A stretch of 64,000 nt of DNA from Stutzerimonas stutzeri. GTDB lineage: Bacteria; Pseudomonadota; Gammaproteobacteria; Pseudomonadales; Pseudomonadaceae. The position numbers were made by a program, and so were the translations under genes. Location: assembly GCA_019056435.1 (NCBI GenBank), contig CP077641.1, positions 868,001-932,000 on the forward strand, given 5' to 3'. Below, in pieces: positions 8,876 to 19,000 of the stretch (within the stretch, counting starts at the first letter, position 1; each line of letters starts with the position of its first letter). Below the pieces are notes generated by a model that was given only the letters and a program-made list of their open reading frames with translations, searched no databases and was not told the DNA's origin.

Positions 8876-10468
8876 GGGCCCTTCCCTCCCGCAGCGGTCC
8901 GATAGGGCATTTCGACCTCGAACAGGCTGCCGCGGCCTACTTCGGAATAGACCGCCAGGCTGCCACCCCAGGCCTCGACCTGTTCCTGCACGGCGGCCAA
9001 CCCGATGCCGCGCCGCTCGCCCTTGGTCGATACGCCCCGCTCGAAGATCTGTTCACGCATGGCGGCCTCGATACCGGCGCCGCTGTCCTGCACGTGCAGC
9101 GAGAGCAACGCCTCGTCGTAGTTCAGCGTCAGGCTGACGCGGCGCTCGTCCTGCTCGGCCACCGCCTCGAAGGCATTCTCCAGGAGGTTGCCGAGCACGG
9201 TTACCAGGCCATGCACCTGGTCGGGCGCAGCGGCCGGTAGCGGGTGTTCGACATCCACCTGGAACAGGATGCCGCGCTCGCGCGCTTCGCTCTGCTTGCC
9301 CAGCAGAAAGCCCGCCAGCACCGGCTCGCCGATGCCGTCGACCAGTGTCGTCGCGGGGGCGAGCTGGTGATCGGCGAGGTCGCGCAGGTAGGTCCGCAGG
9401 GCGTTCAGATCCCCCATCTGCGCGAGGCCGAGCAGCACGTGCAGCTTGTTCTTGAATTCATGGGTCGTCGCCCGCAGCGCTTCGGCGTAGCGGCTGACAC
9501 CGGTCAGCTGTTCGGCGAGGGCGTTGACTTCGCTCTTGTCACGAAAGGTCGCGATGGCCCCGATCACCCGGCCTTCATGACGGATTGGCGCACGATTGGC
9601 GAGGATTGCCAGGCCATTGAGGCTGAATTCGCGGTCGCGTTGCTCGGTGGCGCTGCTCAGCACTTCCGGCAGCCCGCTGTTGGGCAGGTATTCGGCGATC
9701 GGCCGGCCCAGGGGCGGCTTGCCCAGCCCGGTACTGGCGAGCAGCCGTTCCGCCGCCGGATTGACCAGCGTGATGCGAGCCTGATCGTCCACCGCCAGCA
9801 CCCCTTCGCGCACCGAGGCGAGCATCGCCTGCCGCTCTTCCACCAGACGTGTGATCTCGTAGGGCTCCAGCCCCAGCAGTACGCGTTTGATGTAGCGCGC
9901 CAGCAAGTGCGCGGCGAACGCCGCCACCAGCATCAGCGCCAGCACGCCCAGCACTACGTCACGGCGATGCTCGGCCAGTAGCTCGCCGAGCGAGGCCAGG
10001 GTAACGCCGACCGAGACGGCGCCAAGCACGCGCCCCGCTTCGTCCATGACCGGCGCGAACCCCCCGAATGCTGGTGCCCAGGCTGCCGACCGCCCGCGAG
10101 GCATAGGTTTCGCCGCCCAGCGCGCGGTCCTCGTCACCGCCGCGGAAGGCGCGTCCGATACGCGAGGGGTCCGGGTGGGTCAGGCGCAGGCCGCGGCGAT
10201 CCAGCACCACGATGAAGTCGACCCCGAGTTGCTCACGCAAGGCATCGATGTCTGCCTGTAGCGACCCGCCGTCGTCCACCGCCGATAAGGCGCGGCGCAC
10301 GTCGACGCGCGCCGCGACGGTCTGCGCCAGGTTGGTCACTCGCGACGCCTGCCCCTCTTCGAGGGTGGCGCGCAGCTGCACGTTGAACAGCCAGAGCGCC
10401 AGCGCGAGCGCCATCACCACCATGACGGCGACCAGTAATGAAATCAGGGTGTTCAGGCGCAGGCGCAA
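8872..10468 (-). pseudogene. CitA/DcuS-type sensor histidine kinase (single frameshift in the periplasmic domain)
   Basis: The order is a membrane segment (LISLLVAVMVVMALALALWLF), a periplasmic PASp sensor (LREQLGVDFIVVLDRRGLRLTHPDPSRIG, the carboxylate-sensor signature), a second membrane segment (VVLGVLALMLVAAFAAHLL), a cytoplasmic PAS, the phosphoacceptor region (ATTHEFKNKLHVLLGLAQ, His in HEFKNKLH) and a HATPase domain (LGNLLENAFEA, GAGI, GIGLAAV). The frame breaks at the C6 run 10060-10065; restored, it reads SLGTSIRGFAPVMDEAG. A TTG at 10468 preceded by CAGGAG is the best start; an ATG at 10546 is also open. It would sense extracellular di- or tricarboxylates. Confidence 0.85.
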
Positions 10469-10755
10469 GGGGGTCTCCTGAAGTCGGACGCGATGCGCCG
10501 GGGTAGACGCCGGATCGAGCCAGCGCGCCGGCGCCGGGTCAAGCACGCGCTCGCTTTTTTAGTTTCGTAAAGCTTTTTTAACTTCGCCAAACATTGGTAC
10601 GGAAGCGTCCCTGCTTAAGCTCGCCCGGCACCTGCCCCCGCTATCCGTTCGCTTGCGTACGGCGGGCCGGCTGGCATAGCGCCCGACACGGGCAATTCCG
10701 CGAATCACCACCCGTACGTGCGCCCCCGGGCCGCCACGTTCGAAGGAGTACAACA

Positions 10756-12069
10756 ATGAGCCGGACCACGCTGAGCGCTGCCATGCCTGACGGCAGCCCG
10801 AGCCCTTCGCTGCTTTCCCAGCGCATTTTCCATCTGCCGTTGCCGCTGTTTGCCATTGCGCTGATCGTCATGGCCGGCGCCATCGCCACCGACACCCTGC
10901 CCAGCGGCATGATCGGCGCCCTGCTGGTGATGATGCTGCTTGGCGAGCTGCTTGGTTTCGCCGGCGACCGCCTGCCGATCGTCAAGACCTACCTGGGCGG
11001 CGGCGCGATCCTGGCGCTGTTCGGTGCCGCGGCGATGGTGTATTTCGGCTGGTTGCCCGCTGCGGTTGCGGACGACGTGGCGACCTTCATGAAAGGCGGC
11101 GGCTTCCTCGACTTCTACATCGCTGCGCTGATCACCGGCAGCATCCTCGGCATGGATGCCAAGGTGCTGGTCAAGGTCGGCTCGCGCTATGCGCTGCCGC
11201 TGCTCTGCTCGGTGCTGTTCGCCGCGCTCTTCGCCATGGCCGTCGGCACGCTGCTCGGGTTCTCCGCACAGGACGCCGTGGTGGTCATCGCCATGCCGAT
11301 CATGGGCGGCGGCATGGGCGCCGGGGCGGTGCCGATGAGCCAGATCTACGAGCAGCTACTCGGCCAGCCGGCGAGCTACTACATCTCGATTCTGGTGCCG
11401 GCGCTGGCACTGGGTAATGTCTTCGCGATCATCATCGCCGGCCTCCTCAATGGCCTCGGCAACCGCTACCCGTCGCTGACCGGCAACGGCCAGATGATGC
11501 CCGGTGTCGACGTCAACGAGAAGGAAGGCGCCATCACGCTTCCCGCGTTGGGGGTCGGCCTGGTAGCGGCGCTGAGTTTCTTCGTCGCCGGGCAGATTCT
11601 CGGCGAGTTCGTGCCGCTGCATCCCTATGCGCTGATGATCGTGCTGGTGGCGCTGCTGAAGGTGACCAACCTGGTGCCCGAGTCGATCAATGACGCCGCG
11701 GCGCAGTGGTTCCGCTTCGTCGCGCGCAACTGGACCTTCGCCCTGCTGTTCGGCATCGGTGTGGCCTTCACCGACCTCGGCCAGGTGATCGACGCCATCT
11801 CGCTGACCTACGTGCTGATCGTCTTCGCGGTGGTTGCCGGTGCGGCGTTCGGCGCCGGGCTGGTGGGCAAGCTGGTGGGCTTCTATCCGATCGAATCGGC
11901 CATCACCGCCGGGCTGTGCATGGCCAACATGGGCGGCACCGGCGACGTCGCGGTGCTCTCCGCCGCCCGGCGCATGTCGCTGATGCCCTTCGCGCAGATC
12001 TCCTCGCGCCTGGGCGGGGCGCTGATCCTGCTGATCTCCAGCGTCGTGGTACCCGTGTTCTTTACCTGA
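10756..12069 (+). CDS. 2-hydroxycarboxylate transporter family protein (CitS/MaeN type)
   Basis: 437 residues with about 11 hydrophobic segments. The family's two re-entrant GGxG-type motifs are visible as IMGGGMGAGAVPMSQIY near the middle and CMANMGGTGDVAVLSAARRM near the end. 2-HCT transporters are sodium- or proton-coupled symporters for citrate or malate in the inner membrane. The ATG at 10756 has AAGGAG eight bases upstream. The gene is divergent from the CitA/CitB-like kinase and regulator, with a 280-bp A/T-richer region between them that should hold the regulator-binding site; I could not define an operator by eye. A strong hairpin follows the stop. Confidence 0.9.
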   Translation: MSRTTLSAAMPDGSPSPSLLSQRIFHLPLPLFAIALIVMAGAIATDTLPSGMIGALLVMMLLGELLGFAGDRLPIVKTYLGGGAILALFGAAAMVYFGWLPAAVADDVATFMKGGGFLDFYIAALITGSILGMDAKVLVKVGSRYALPLLCSVLFAALFAMAVGTLLGFSAQDAVVVIAMPIMGGGMGAGAVPMSQIYEQLLGQPASYYISILVPALALGNVFAIIIAGLLNGLGNRYPSLTGNGQMMPGVDVNEKEGAITLPALGVGLVAALSFFVAGQILGEFVPLHPYALMIVLVALLKVTNLVPESINDAAAQWFRFVARNWTFALLFGIGVAFTDLGQVIDAISLTYVLIVFAVVAGAAFGAGLVGKLVGFYPIESAITAGLCMANMGGTGDVAVLSAARRMSLMPFAQISSRLGGALILLISSVVVPVFFT

Positions 12070-12088
12070 GTCCTGCGTATCCGAACGC

Positions 12089-12119
12089 AAAAGCCCCGGC
12101 CTATACAGCCGGGGCTTTC
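12089..12119 (+). terminator. Rho-independent terminator of the 2-HCT transporter gene
   Basis: An 11-bp stem (AAAGCCCCGGC, loop CTATACAG, then the complementary arm) ends in a T-containing tail. It sits 20 bases after the transporter stop and between convergent genes, so it may serve both directions. Confidence 0.85.
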
Positions 12120-12140
12120 TGTTTCTGCCTCGCGATCCCG

Positions 12141-14368
12141 TCAGAAGCGGTACTTGGCAGACGCCGTCACGCTGCGCGGGGCACCGTAGGTCAACGCACC
12201 GTAGGCTTCGAACATGTCGAAGTATTCCTTGTCCGTCAGGTTGTCGACGTTCAGCTGCGCGGTGAGATTCTCGGTGACTTCGTAGCGCGCCATCAGGTTA
12301 ACCAGCGCATAGGCCTCCTGCTCGATCTTCTCCAGATTGCCGGCCGGGTTGCTCGCGTAGGTGTAGATGCTGTCCTGCCAGTTCACCCCGCCACCGATGG
12401 TCAGCTTGTTGAAGGCGCCCGGCAGCCGGTAGGTGGTGAAGGCGCGCAGCAACTTGGTCGGGTAGCGGGTATTGACGTCATCGCCTTCGGCATCCCGCAC
12501 CTTGAACTGGGTGTAGCCCGCCGCGACGCTCCAGCCTTCGGTGACTTCACCCGACACCTCCAGTTCGAAGCCCTTGCTGGTGGCGCCTTCGCTGGCCTCG
12601 TAGGCAAACTCGCCCAGGGTGCCGGGGATGACCACGCCGGTGCTCTGGCCGAGGCCGTCCTGCTTGATCTTGAAGATCGCTGCGGAGGCATTCAGTCGGC
12701 CATCGAAGAACTCGGCTTTCAGCCCGGTTTCGTAGCTTTCGCCCACGATCGGGTCGAGCTGCTGCCCGTTGATGTCGCGCTCCGATTGCGGCAGGAATAT
12801 CTCGGTGTAGCTGGCATAGGCGGACAGCCTGTCGGTCAGGTCGTAGACGATGCCGCCATAGGGCGTCAGCTCATGCTTCACGTCGATGTACGACGGCGAC
12901 CTCGAGTAGATGTCGTCGCTGGTCTTTTCATAGTTGCTGTCACGGGCCCCGATGATCACCTTGAGCGCATCGGTTACGTTCAGTCGCGTCATGCCATAGA
13001 GCCCCTTTTGCGTCACCTCGCCATAGCCGTACTCGGTCAGGGCACCCCATACCGGCGCCGGGAAATCACCGTTGTACGCATCGAAATTGGCAACGCCGCC
13101 GAAGCCGGTCTGGGCAAGCCGCGTATCGGCGTCGAAGTCCTGCTGGCTATGGACGTAGCCGAAGGCGACTTCATGCTCGCGCTCGAACAGCATCAACGGC
13201 CCACCGAGGCGGACGCTGTAGTCGTCCTGCACGGTCCTGGTCTTGTAGGAGCCCGGAAAGGACGACATGGCCGAGCTGCCGTCGCGGCCCGGATTGCCGG
13301 AGAGATACAGAAGGTAGGAATCGGAATTGCGCTCGCCACGGTTGTAGCTCAGGCTCAGTTCCCAGGCGTTGGCGAAGCGGTGGTCGAGGTTGACGAAGTA
13401 GGTTTCGTAGGTGCTGTCCCATCTGCTCCAATCGGCGGAGGTGGTCTTGGAGCGGCTCCAATTGGTGCGGCTGCCGTCGGCATACCAAATCGGCAAACCA
13501 CCCCATATGGGGAGTCGGACTCGTTCTCCTGGCGGCTCAGGCCGAACCACAGGGTGGTGTCAGGCGTCAGGTCGACGTCCAGGGTGCCGTAGAAGGTTTC
13601 GCGCTGCTTGGCCTTGCTGTCGATCCAGCTGTCACCTTCGTTGAATTCCCCCACCAGCCGCGCGCGTACCGTGCCGGCCTCGTTGAGCGCAAATGACAGA
13701 TCGCCCAGGGTGCCATAGGTATCCGAGCTGCCGCCGCTGACTTCCACCGAGCCGGTCAGCTCGCGGCTGTTGGCGCGCTTGCGGACCAGGTTCAGCGAGG
13801 CCGACGGTTCCCCGGCACCGGCCATCAGACCGTTGGCACCGCGCACCACTTCCACACGGTCGTACATCGCCAGACTGCTGAAGATCTCACCGGAGCTCCA
13901 GGGCTGCTCCCAGATGGTCGGCACGCCGTCGATCATCAGCGAGTTGATATCGAAACCGCGAGCATTGAATTGCGCGCGATCCGTCTCGTAGCGGTTCACT
14001 GACACGCCGACGGTGTTGTTGACCAGGTCGAGGATCGTCTGCAGGTCCTGGTCTTCCATGCGCTGCTGGGTGATCACGCTGACCGACTGCGGCGTCTCGC
14101 GCAGCGACATGCTCAGGGGCGTTGCGGTACGCGCGGCACCGGTCGTGTAAGAGCCGGTGCCTTCTGTCACGTCAGTGACGGCCTCCCCCGTCACGGTGAC
14201 GGTTTCGAGCGTGGCGGCCTGCTCATCGGCCGTCGTGACGGCGTCCTGAGCGTTAGCCGGCAGACCGCCGAACAGTGCACCAATGGACAGCAGGCGGATG
14301 GCGAGGGACAGCGGGCGCAGCGCGGTCGGGCGAACAGCCGTATCCGGCTGGCGGGGCGTGAGGGACAT
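12141..14368 (-). pseudogene. TonB-dependent siderophore receptor (single frameshift)
   Basis: About 742 residues once repaired. Signal peptide (LLSIGALFGGLPANAQ), TonB-box-like ETVTVTGEA, plug domain (SLRETPQSVSVITQQRMEDQ, FNARGFDINSLMIDGVP, YDRVEVVRGANGLMAGAGEPS) and a beta-barrel with the canonical closing region NLTDKEYFDMFEAYGALTYGAPRSV and terminal Phe. It resembles ferric-hydroxamate or ferric-pyoverdine receptors without the N-terminal signalling extension, so it probably has no sigma/anti-sigma partner. The frame breaks at the CCCC run 13501-13504; one more base joins SDSPYG to GLPIWYADGS. The ATG at 14368 follows AAGGAAG. A Fur box lies just upstream, fitting iron-repressed expression. 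Confidence 0.9.
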
Positions 14369-14397
14369 CGAGTGGCTTCCTTGTGATGATAGCTATT

Positions 14398-14416
14398 GCG
14401 AATCGTTATCATTATA
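14398..14416 (-). promoter_or_regulatory. Fur box upstream of the siderophore receptor
   Basis: On the minus strand the sequence TATAATGATAACGATTCGC matches the 19-bp Fur consensus at 14 positions by eye, including ATGATAA in the left half. It lies 30 bases upstream of the receptor start, where a -10 element would be expected. Iron-loaded Fur bound here would block transcription. Confidence 0.75.
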
Positions 14417-14576
14417 GGTAGCCAGCCCTCACAACCGGAAGCCCATTTGAGAATGAGTTTCGATAACGCTGAGGCTCGTGAGGGCCGATTCCTTTTCGGG
14501 GCAACCTCGCCTCACTCGTCGCAAGCTGAAGGCCGTCGGAGCGCAGCTGAAGTCCAGCGTTCGGCCCGGCCATGAA

Positions 14577-14600
14577 AAAGGCGCCTATTTCGGCGCCTTT
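14577..14600 (-). terminator. Terminator of the small HrpF-like gene
   Basis: Perfect 9-bp stem AAAGGCGCC/GGCGCCTTT with a 6-base loop, followed on the minus strand by TTTTT-rich sequence, about 50 bases after the stop at 14649. Confidence 0.85.
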
Positions 14601-14648
14601 CATATCGGACCTGATCCGGGCGCAGCACATCGCGCAAGACGGCTCTTG

Positions 14649-15113
14649 TCAGTTATTGGCGCGCTGCTTGGTCGAATCCAGCTCGGCCTTCTTGCCGGTA
14701 GTGACTTCGGTGATCTTCGCGGACTTTTCGATGGCGAAGTCGAAGACGTCCTGCATCCTGGCGATGGCTTCGGTGGACGTGCCGTTCAGGCCGCCGTCGG
14801 CAGCCCAGTCGAAGTTCCAGACGCCAGAGAGGCTGTCGGCGCCAGCGACATCGTGGGTCTCGATGGCGGTGAAGACATCCGGGTGACGCTGCAGGTACTG
14901 GGCCGCCGCCGAGACGTCTGCCGGGACCTGGCCCGATCCGTTCTCGGCCAGCTTCGCCAGCTCCTGTCCGGTGATGGCAGATTTGCCTTCCTGGCGAAGA
15001 TAGTCGGCGAGGATCTTGCTCGACTTGGCGATATTCAGCTTGTCGTCGAACAGCGAGGTGGTGGTGTTCTGAGGCGTCGTGTTGCCGTGGGTGGGCGTTA
15101 CGGTCGTAGACAT
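14649..15113 (-). CDS. Small HrpF/HrpK-repeat-like protein
   Basis: 154 residues, no signal peptide, Thr/Asn-rich N-terminus (MSTTVTPTHGNTTPQNTTTS). The central part, LADYLRQEGKSAITGQELAKLAENGSGQ followed by AAQYLQRHPDVFTAIETHDVAG, follows the same plan as the C-terminal repeats of the large protein at 16043-20059: a helix, an acidic/Gly loop with [S/T]xx[D/E]L, then a helix ending in F-x-[A/Q]-[I/L]. I infer that the two are functionally linked. The ATG at 15113 follows AGGAAG. It is monocistronic, with its own terminator. Confidence 0.55.
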   Translation of the reverse strand: MSTTVTPTHGNTTPQNTTTSLFDDKLNIAKSSKILADYLRQEGKSAITGQELAKLAENGSGQVPADVSAAAQYLQRHPDVFTAIETHDVAGADSLSGVWNFDWAADGGLNGTSTEAIARMQDVFDFAIEKSAKITEVTTGKKAELDSTKQRANN

Positions 15114-15437
15114 CGGCTCTGCTTCCTGTTGAGGTTAGACACACCGCAAATGACAAGTCCTACGCGTCTGACCCTAGCACGCGGCCATTGGCCACCGTGG
15201 CCAGACACCACAGCATTTCGCAACAGCCGTGAGATTTCACAGCGTTTCACACGCCGCGTCGCGACCCTGCCTGTACGGGTTCAGCCGGCTTGCCGCCCAG
15301 CCGGTTATCGACCCTGTCCGACGAAGCGCCGTTAACCCCATCACATCCACTGCACCGTCAGGCGCGGGCCCCTTCAACACCGAAACGCGCTGCGCGATAG
15401 TCGCGCCTCACCACCGCTTTTCATCAAGGAAGATGCC
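15114..15437. other. Divergent intergenic region, no gene seen
   Basis: It separates the small HrpF-like gene from the membrane-protein gene at 15438. I see no repeats, RNA gene or clear promoter consensus. It presumably holds both promoters. Confidence 0.5.
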
Positions 15438-15988
15438 ATGGACAACGTCTACCAGACGCCCACCGCCGAACTCGTCGAAGCGCCCGCTTCGCATCCATTC
15501 TTTGTCACCTCGACGCGCAAGATGCTTGCCCTGCACTTCGCGACTTTCGGCCTCTACACGCTGTACTGGTTCTACCGGCATTGGAAGGCGCACCGCGACG
15601 CGACCGGTGACGATCTCTGGCCCTTGGCCCGCGCTTTTTCCAGATTTTCTTCACCCACTCACTGTGTCGGGCGATAGCCAACCGGCTGACCCGGGACGGA
15701 CACGAGTCCTGGGACTACAGCGCGGTCGCGACCGTCTACGTCGTCGCCGCCGTGGCAGCGCATGTTCTGGGGCGGTTCACCAACGGATCGGTTGCCTTGG
15801 ACCTGCTGACGATCGCCATCGGCCTGCTCAACGTCTTCCCGCTGATCGCCATGCAGCGCAAGGCGAATCTCGCCTGCGGTGATGAGCAGGGGCAGAGCAA
15901 TGCGCGCTTCACGCCCGCCAACCTGATCTGGCTGCTCCTCGGTCTCGTCTGGTGGTCGCTCGCGATGTTCGGCTTCACCATGCAGTAA
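15438..15988 (+). pseudogene. Four-helix membrane protein of unknown function (single frameshift)
   Basis: Starts MDNVYQTPTAELVEAP and continues HPFFVTSTRKMLALHFATFGLYTLYWFYRHWKAHRD, a pattern I associate with small uncharacterised Pseudomonas membrane proteins (DUF4234-like topology). The frame breaks in the T5 run at 15635-15639; one more T gives WPLARAFFQIFFTHSLCRAIANRL and a continuous protein of about 183 residues ending LVWWSLAMFGFTMQ. The ATG at 15438 follows AAGGAAG. No operon partners. Confidence 0.7.
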
Positions 15989-16042
15989 AGGCTCGGCCTG
16001 GCAGGTCCGGGACGTGATTTCCGCCCCGCCTGCCGCGACCGC

Positions 16043-19000
16043 TCAACCCCGCATTACCCGCCAGGCGGGCGTGTTGTCGTTGGGGTTGTAGGTCAGCTCG
16101 CTCTTGTCGAGCTTCTCCACCCCAATTGCGGTGAGCCAGGTGTCGAGATCGCCCGTGCTGATCTTGCCGTCGCGCCTGTCGTTCTTGGCCAGGTTGTCGA
16201 GCTGGTCGAAAAAGCCGCTGTTGTCGAGCAGAAAGCGTGCGGCCGCCTTCTCCTCGTCGCTGCCATCGCCATTGGCGATCTTCCCCAGATCCTTTTTGCT
16301 GACGATGGCGTCCTTGCCGTTCCAGTCGTCCCAACGCTCGCGGATGAAGTCGATCACGTCCTGATGCTCGTCGTAATAAGCCCGATCGAACTGCTCCTCG
16401 TGCGCGCCGACCATCTTCAGCCAGGTGTTGAGGTCGTTGGTGCTGACCTTGCCGTCGCGCCCTCCCTTGCCCCACTGGGTATCGAGCTGGGCGAAGAACT
16501 CGCTGTTGTCCAGCAGGAACTGCGCGGCCTGCTTTTCCTCTTCGCTGCCGTCGCCGCTGGCGATCTTCTCGAGGTCTTTCTTGCTGACGATCGCGTCCTT
16601 GCCGTTCCAGTCGTCCCAGCGCTCGCGGATGGTATGGATGACGTCACGGTGCTCCTCGTAGAAGGCCTTGTCGTATTTGGCCAGGTGCAGGTCATCGTCC
16701 AGGCGGTTGACCGAAGAGCCACCTTCCTGCGGCGTGTTCCTGAAGTTCTCCCACTCGTCTTTCTGGTAGTCGTAGATGCTCTGCCCCGGCGGTGCGTCGC
16801 GGCCTTCGTATTCGTAGAAGCTGTATCGGGCGTACTCGAGCTTGTCGCCCCAGTCGTCCTGAGCCAGCCCCAGCTCCGCCAAATCCTTGAACCACTGACC
16901 TTCCTTGTCGGTGGCTTTCTGCTTCTTCTCGTGGTCGACGAAGATACCGATGATGCCGGTGATCAGCCCCAGGCCCGCCGTGATCAGGAAGAGCGGGCCG
17001 GTCGCCCCGGCCAGCGCCCCGATGCTGGCGAACAGCCCGACGGTGCCGATGACCCCCGCTGTGGTGCCGGCTACGCCACTGATGATCTGCAGCGCCCCGT
17101 TGGCCTTGCCAAGGTCGCTGCCGTTGGCGATGGCGTCCTTGATGGTGAAGCCACCGAGCACGATGTCGGCCACGGCCAGGATGTCCGGCGCCACGCCCAG
17201 GACCTTGGTCACGGTGCCGGCAACCCGTGCGACGGTGCCGGGCTTCACCGACGGAGTATCGGGCGTGTTGCCGGACAGCGCGTCCTGCACCGTGGTGGTG
17301 TCGATCAGGCTCGGCGCCGGTGTGGCGTTGCGGATCGAGTCATTGACCTGGCGGATGGCGTCATCGGCGATGTCGTCGGCCGGCGGGGTGCGGTTGTCGT
17401 GCGCATACATCTCGTCGAGCGCTTCGCGGTCGAGCTCGAAGTTCTCGGAGAAGCCATCGAACAGGTCGCTGCCAGCCGGGGTGGAGCCGCCCGAACCGGC
17501 GCCGCGCATGCGCTCTTCGACCACAGCATCGAAGGCCTCGCGGCTGGGCGGCGTGATATTGCGCTCCTCGAGGTATTCCACCGCATCCTCGTAGATGGTC
17601 GACAGCGCGTCGGTGTAGGTCGAATAGCCGGATGAGGTGATCGAGGGCGGCAGGCTGCGGTTGGCGGCGTCGTTCAGGTAGTCGCTGAAGTCACCGACGG
17701 CCTGTTCGGGCACATCGCCCAGTCCACTGGCCGCGCGCTGCTCGTTGATGCTCTGGTCGATGGCGTCCTGCGTGATGGTCAGGTTCTGCTCATCGGCAAT
17801 CTGCTGCAGGCTGCTGTAGCGCGAGTAGTCGTCCGGCGGCGTTCCGCCGGAGCGGCTGATGATATCGTCGAGCAGGCGCTCGCTGGCCGCGTCGTCCAGC
17901 GTGGCGATACCCGAGGCCTCGGCGGACAACCTCACCTGATCCACCGCGTCGCCACCCCCACCGCTGTTCAGCGAGGCCAGCTCCAGCGCGCTGTTGGCGC
18001 GGCTTTGCACCTCATCAGGCAGTCCGGAGATGCCACGCTCTCGCAGGAAGGATTCGATCTTCTTGCCGAACTCACTCTCCTTGCCCCATATCTCGGGCAA
18101 CGTCTTGCTCAGGCCCAGCAGTTCGGCCGTGTTGGTTTTGGTGAAGAGGTCGAAGATGCCGGTCTTGGTGAATTGCGCCCCTCCACTGAGAAAGGTCACG
18201 AAGTCCTTGATGATGACCATGCGCTCGAGCGGCTCGTCGGACAGCTGGCCGTTTTTCGCCGACAGCATGTAGATGGCCCCGCCCAACGAGCCGAAGGCCG
18301 AAATGGTGCCCAACACGCCGTACTGGTTCAGCGTGCCGATCGCGCGGGTGAAGTCATCCTTGCTGACCTCGGCGGGGATGTACTGGGTCTTGAGCTTCTC
18401 ATCGAACTCGGCCTGGGTCAGGGTGCCGTTGTTGAGCTTTTCGCTGAGCTCGACGAAGTCCGCCATCTTGGTCTTGTCGTTGAGCAGCTCGTTGTAGAAC
18501 TTCTCGATGGTTTCCTGAACCCGACGCGGGATGTCGGCAGACTTGAGCACGGTCTTGATCAGCGAGCCCATGTCCCGATAGGCCATTTCCTTGTACTCGT
18601 CGGGGATCGCGTCCGGGTCGCCGACGAGCGTGTCGATCTCGACCATGATGCTGTTCTGCTTGAGCGCCGACTCGGCCTTGCGCGCACGCTCGGGGTCGAG
18701 CATCTCCAGGCTAGAAGCCAGGCGCGCCACTTCGGCCTGCGCCTCGGCACCCATGCCCTGCTTCTTCATATCCTCAAGGTATTTGACGAAGTCGAGGCTC
18801 GTCAGGGTGTCGTACAGGGTATCGGCCAGCGCGTCCTTGTCCTCGCCGCTGATTTTCTCGATGGCCTTGTCGATCTCGGCCTGAAACTCCTTGCCGATCT
18901 TGTCGTGCTCACCCTGCCCGGTGGTGAACATCTCGTTGAGCAGCTTTTCCACTTCATTGCCGTCGAGGATGTCCTGCATGTCCTCGCTGCTGAGCGTTTC

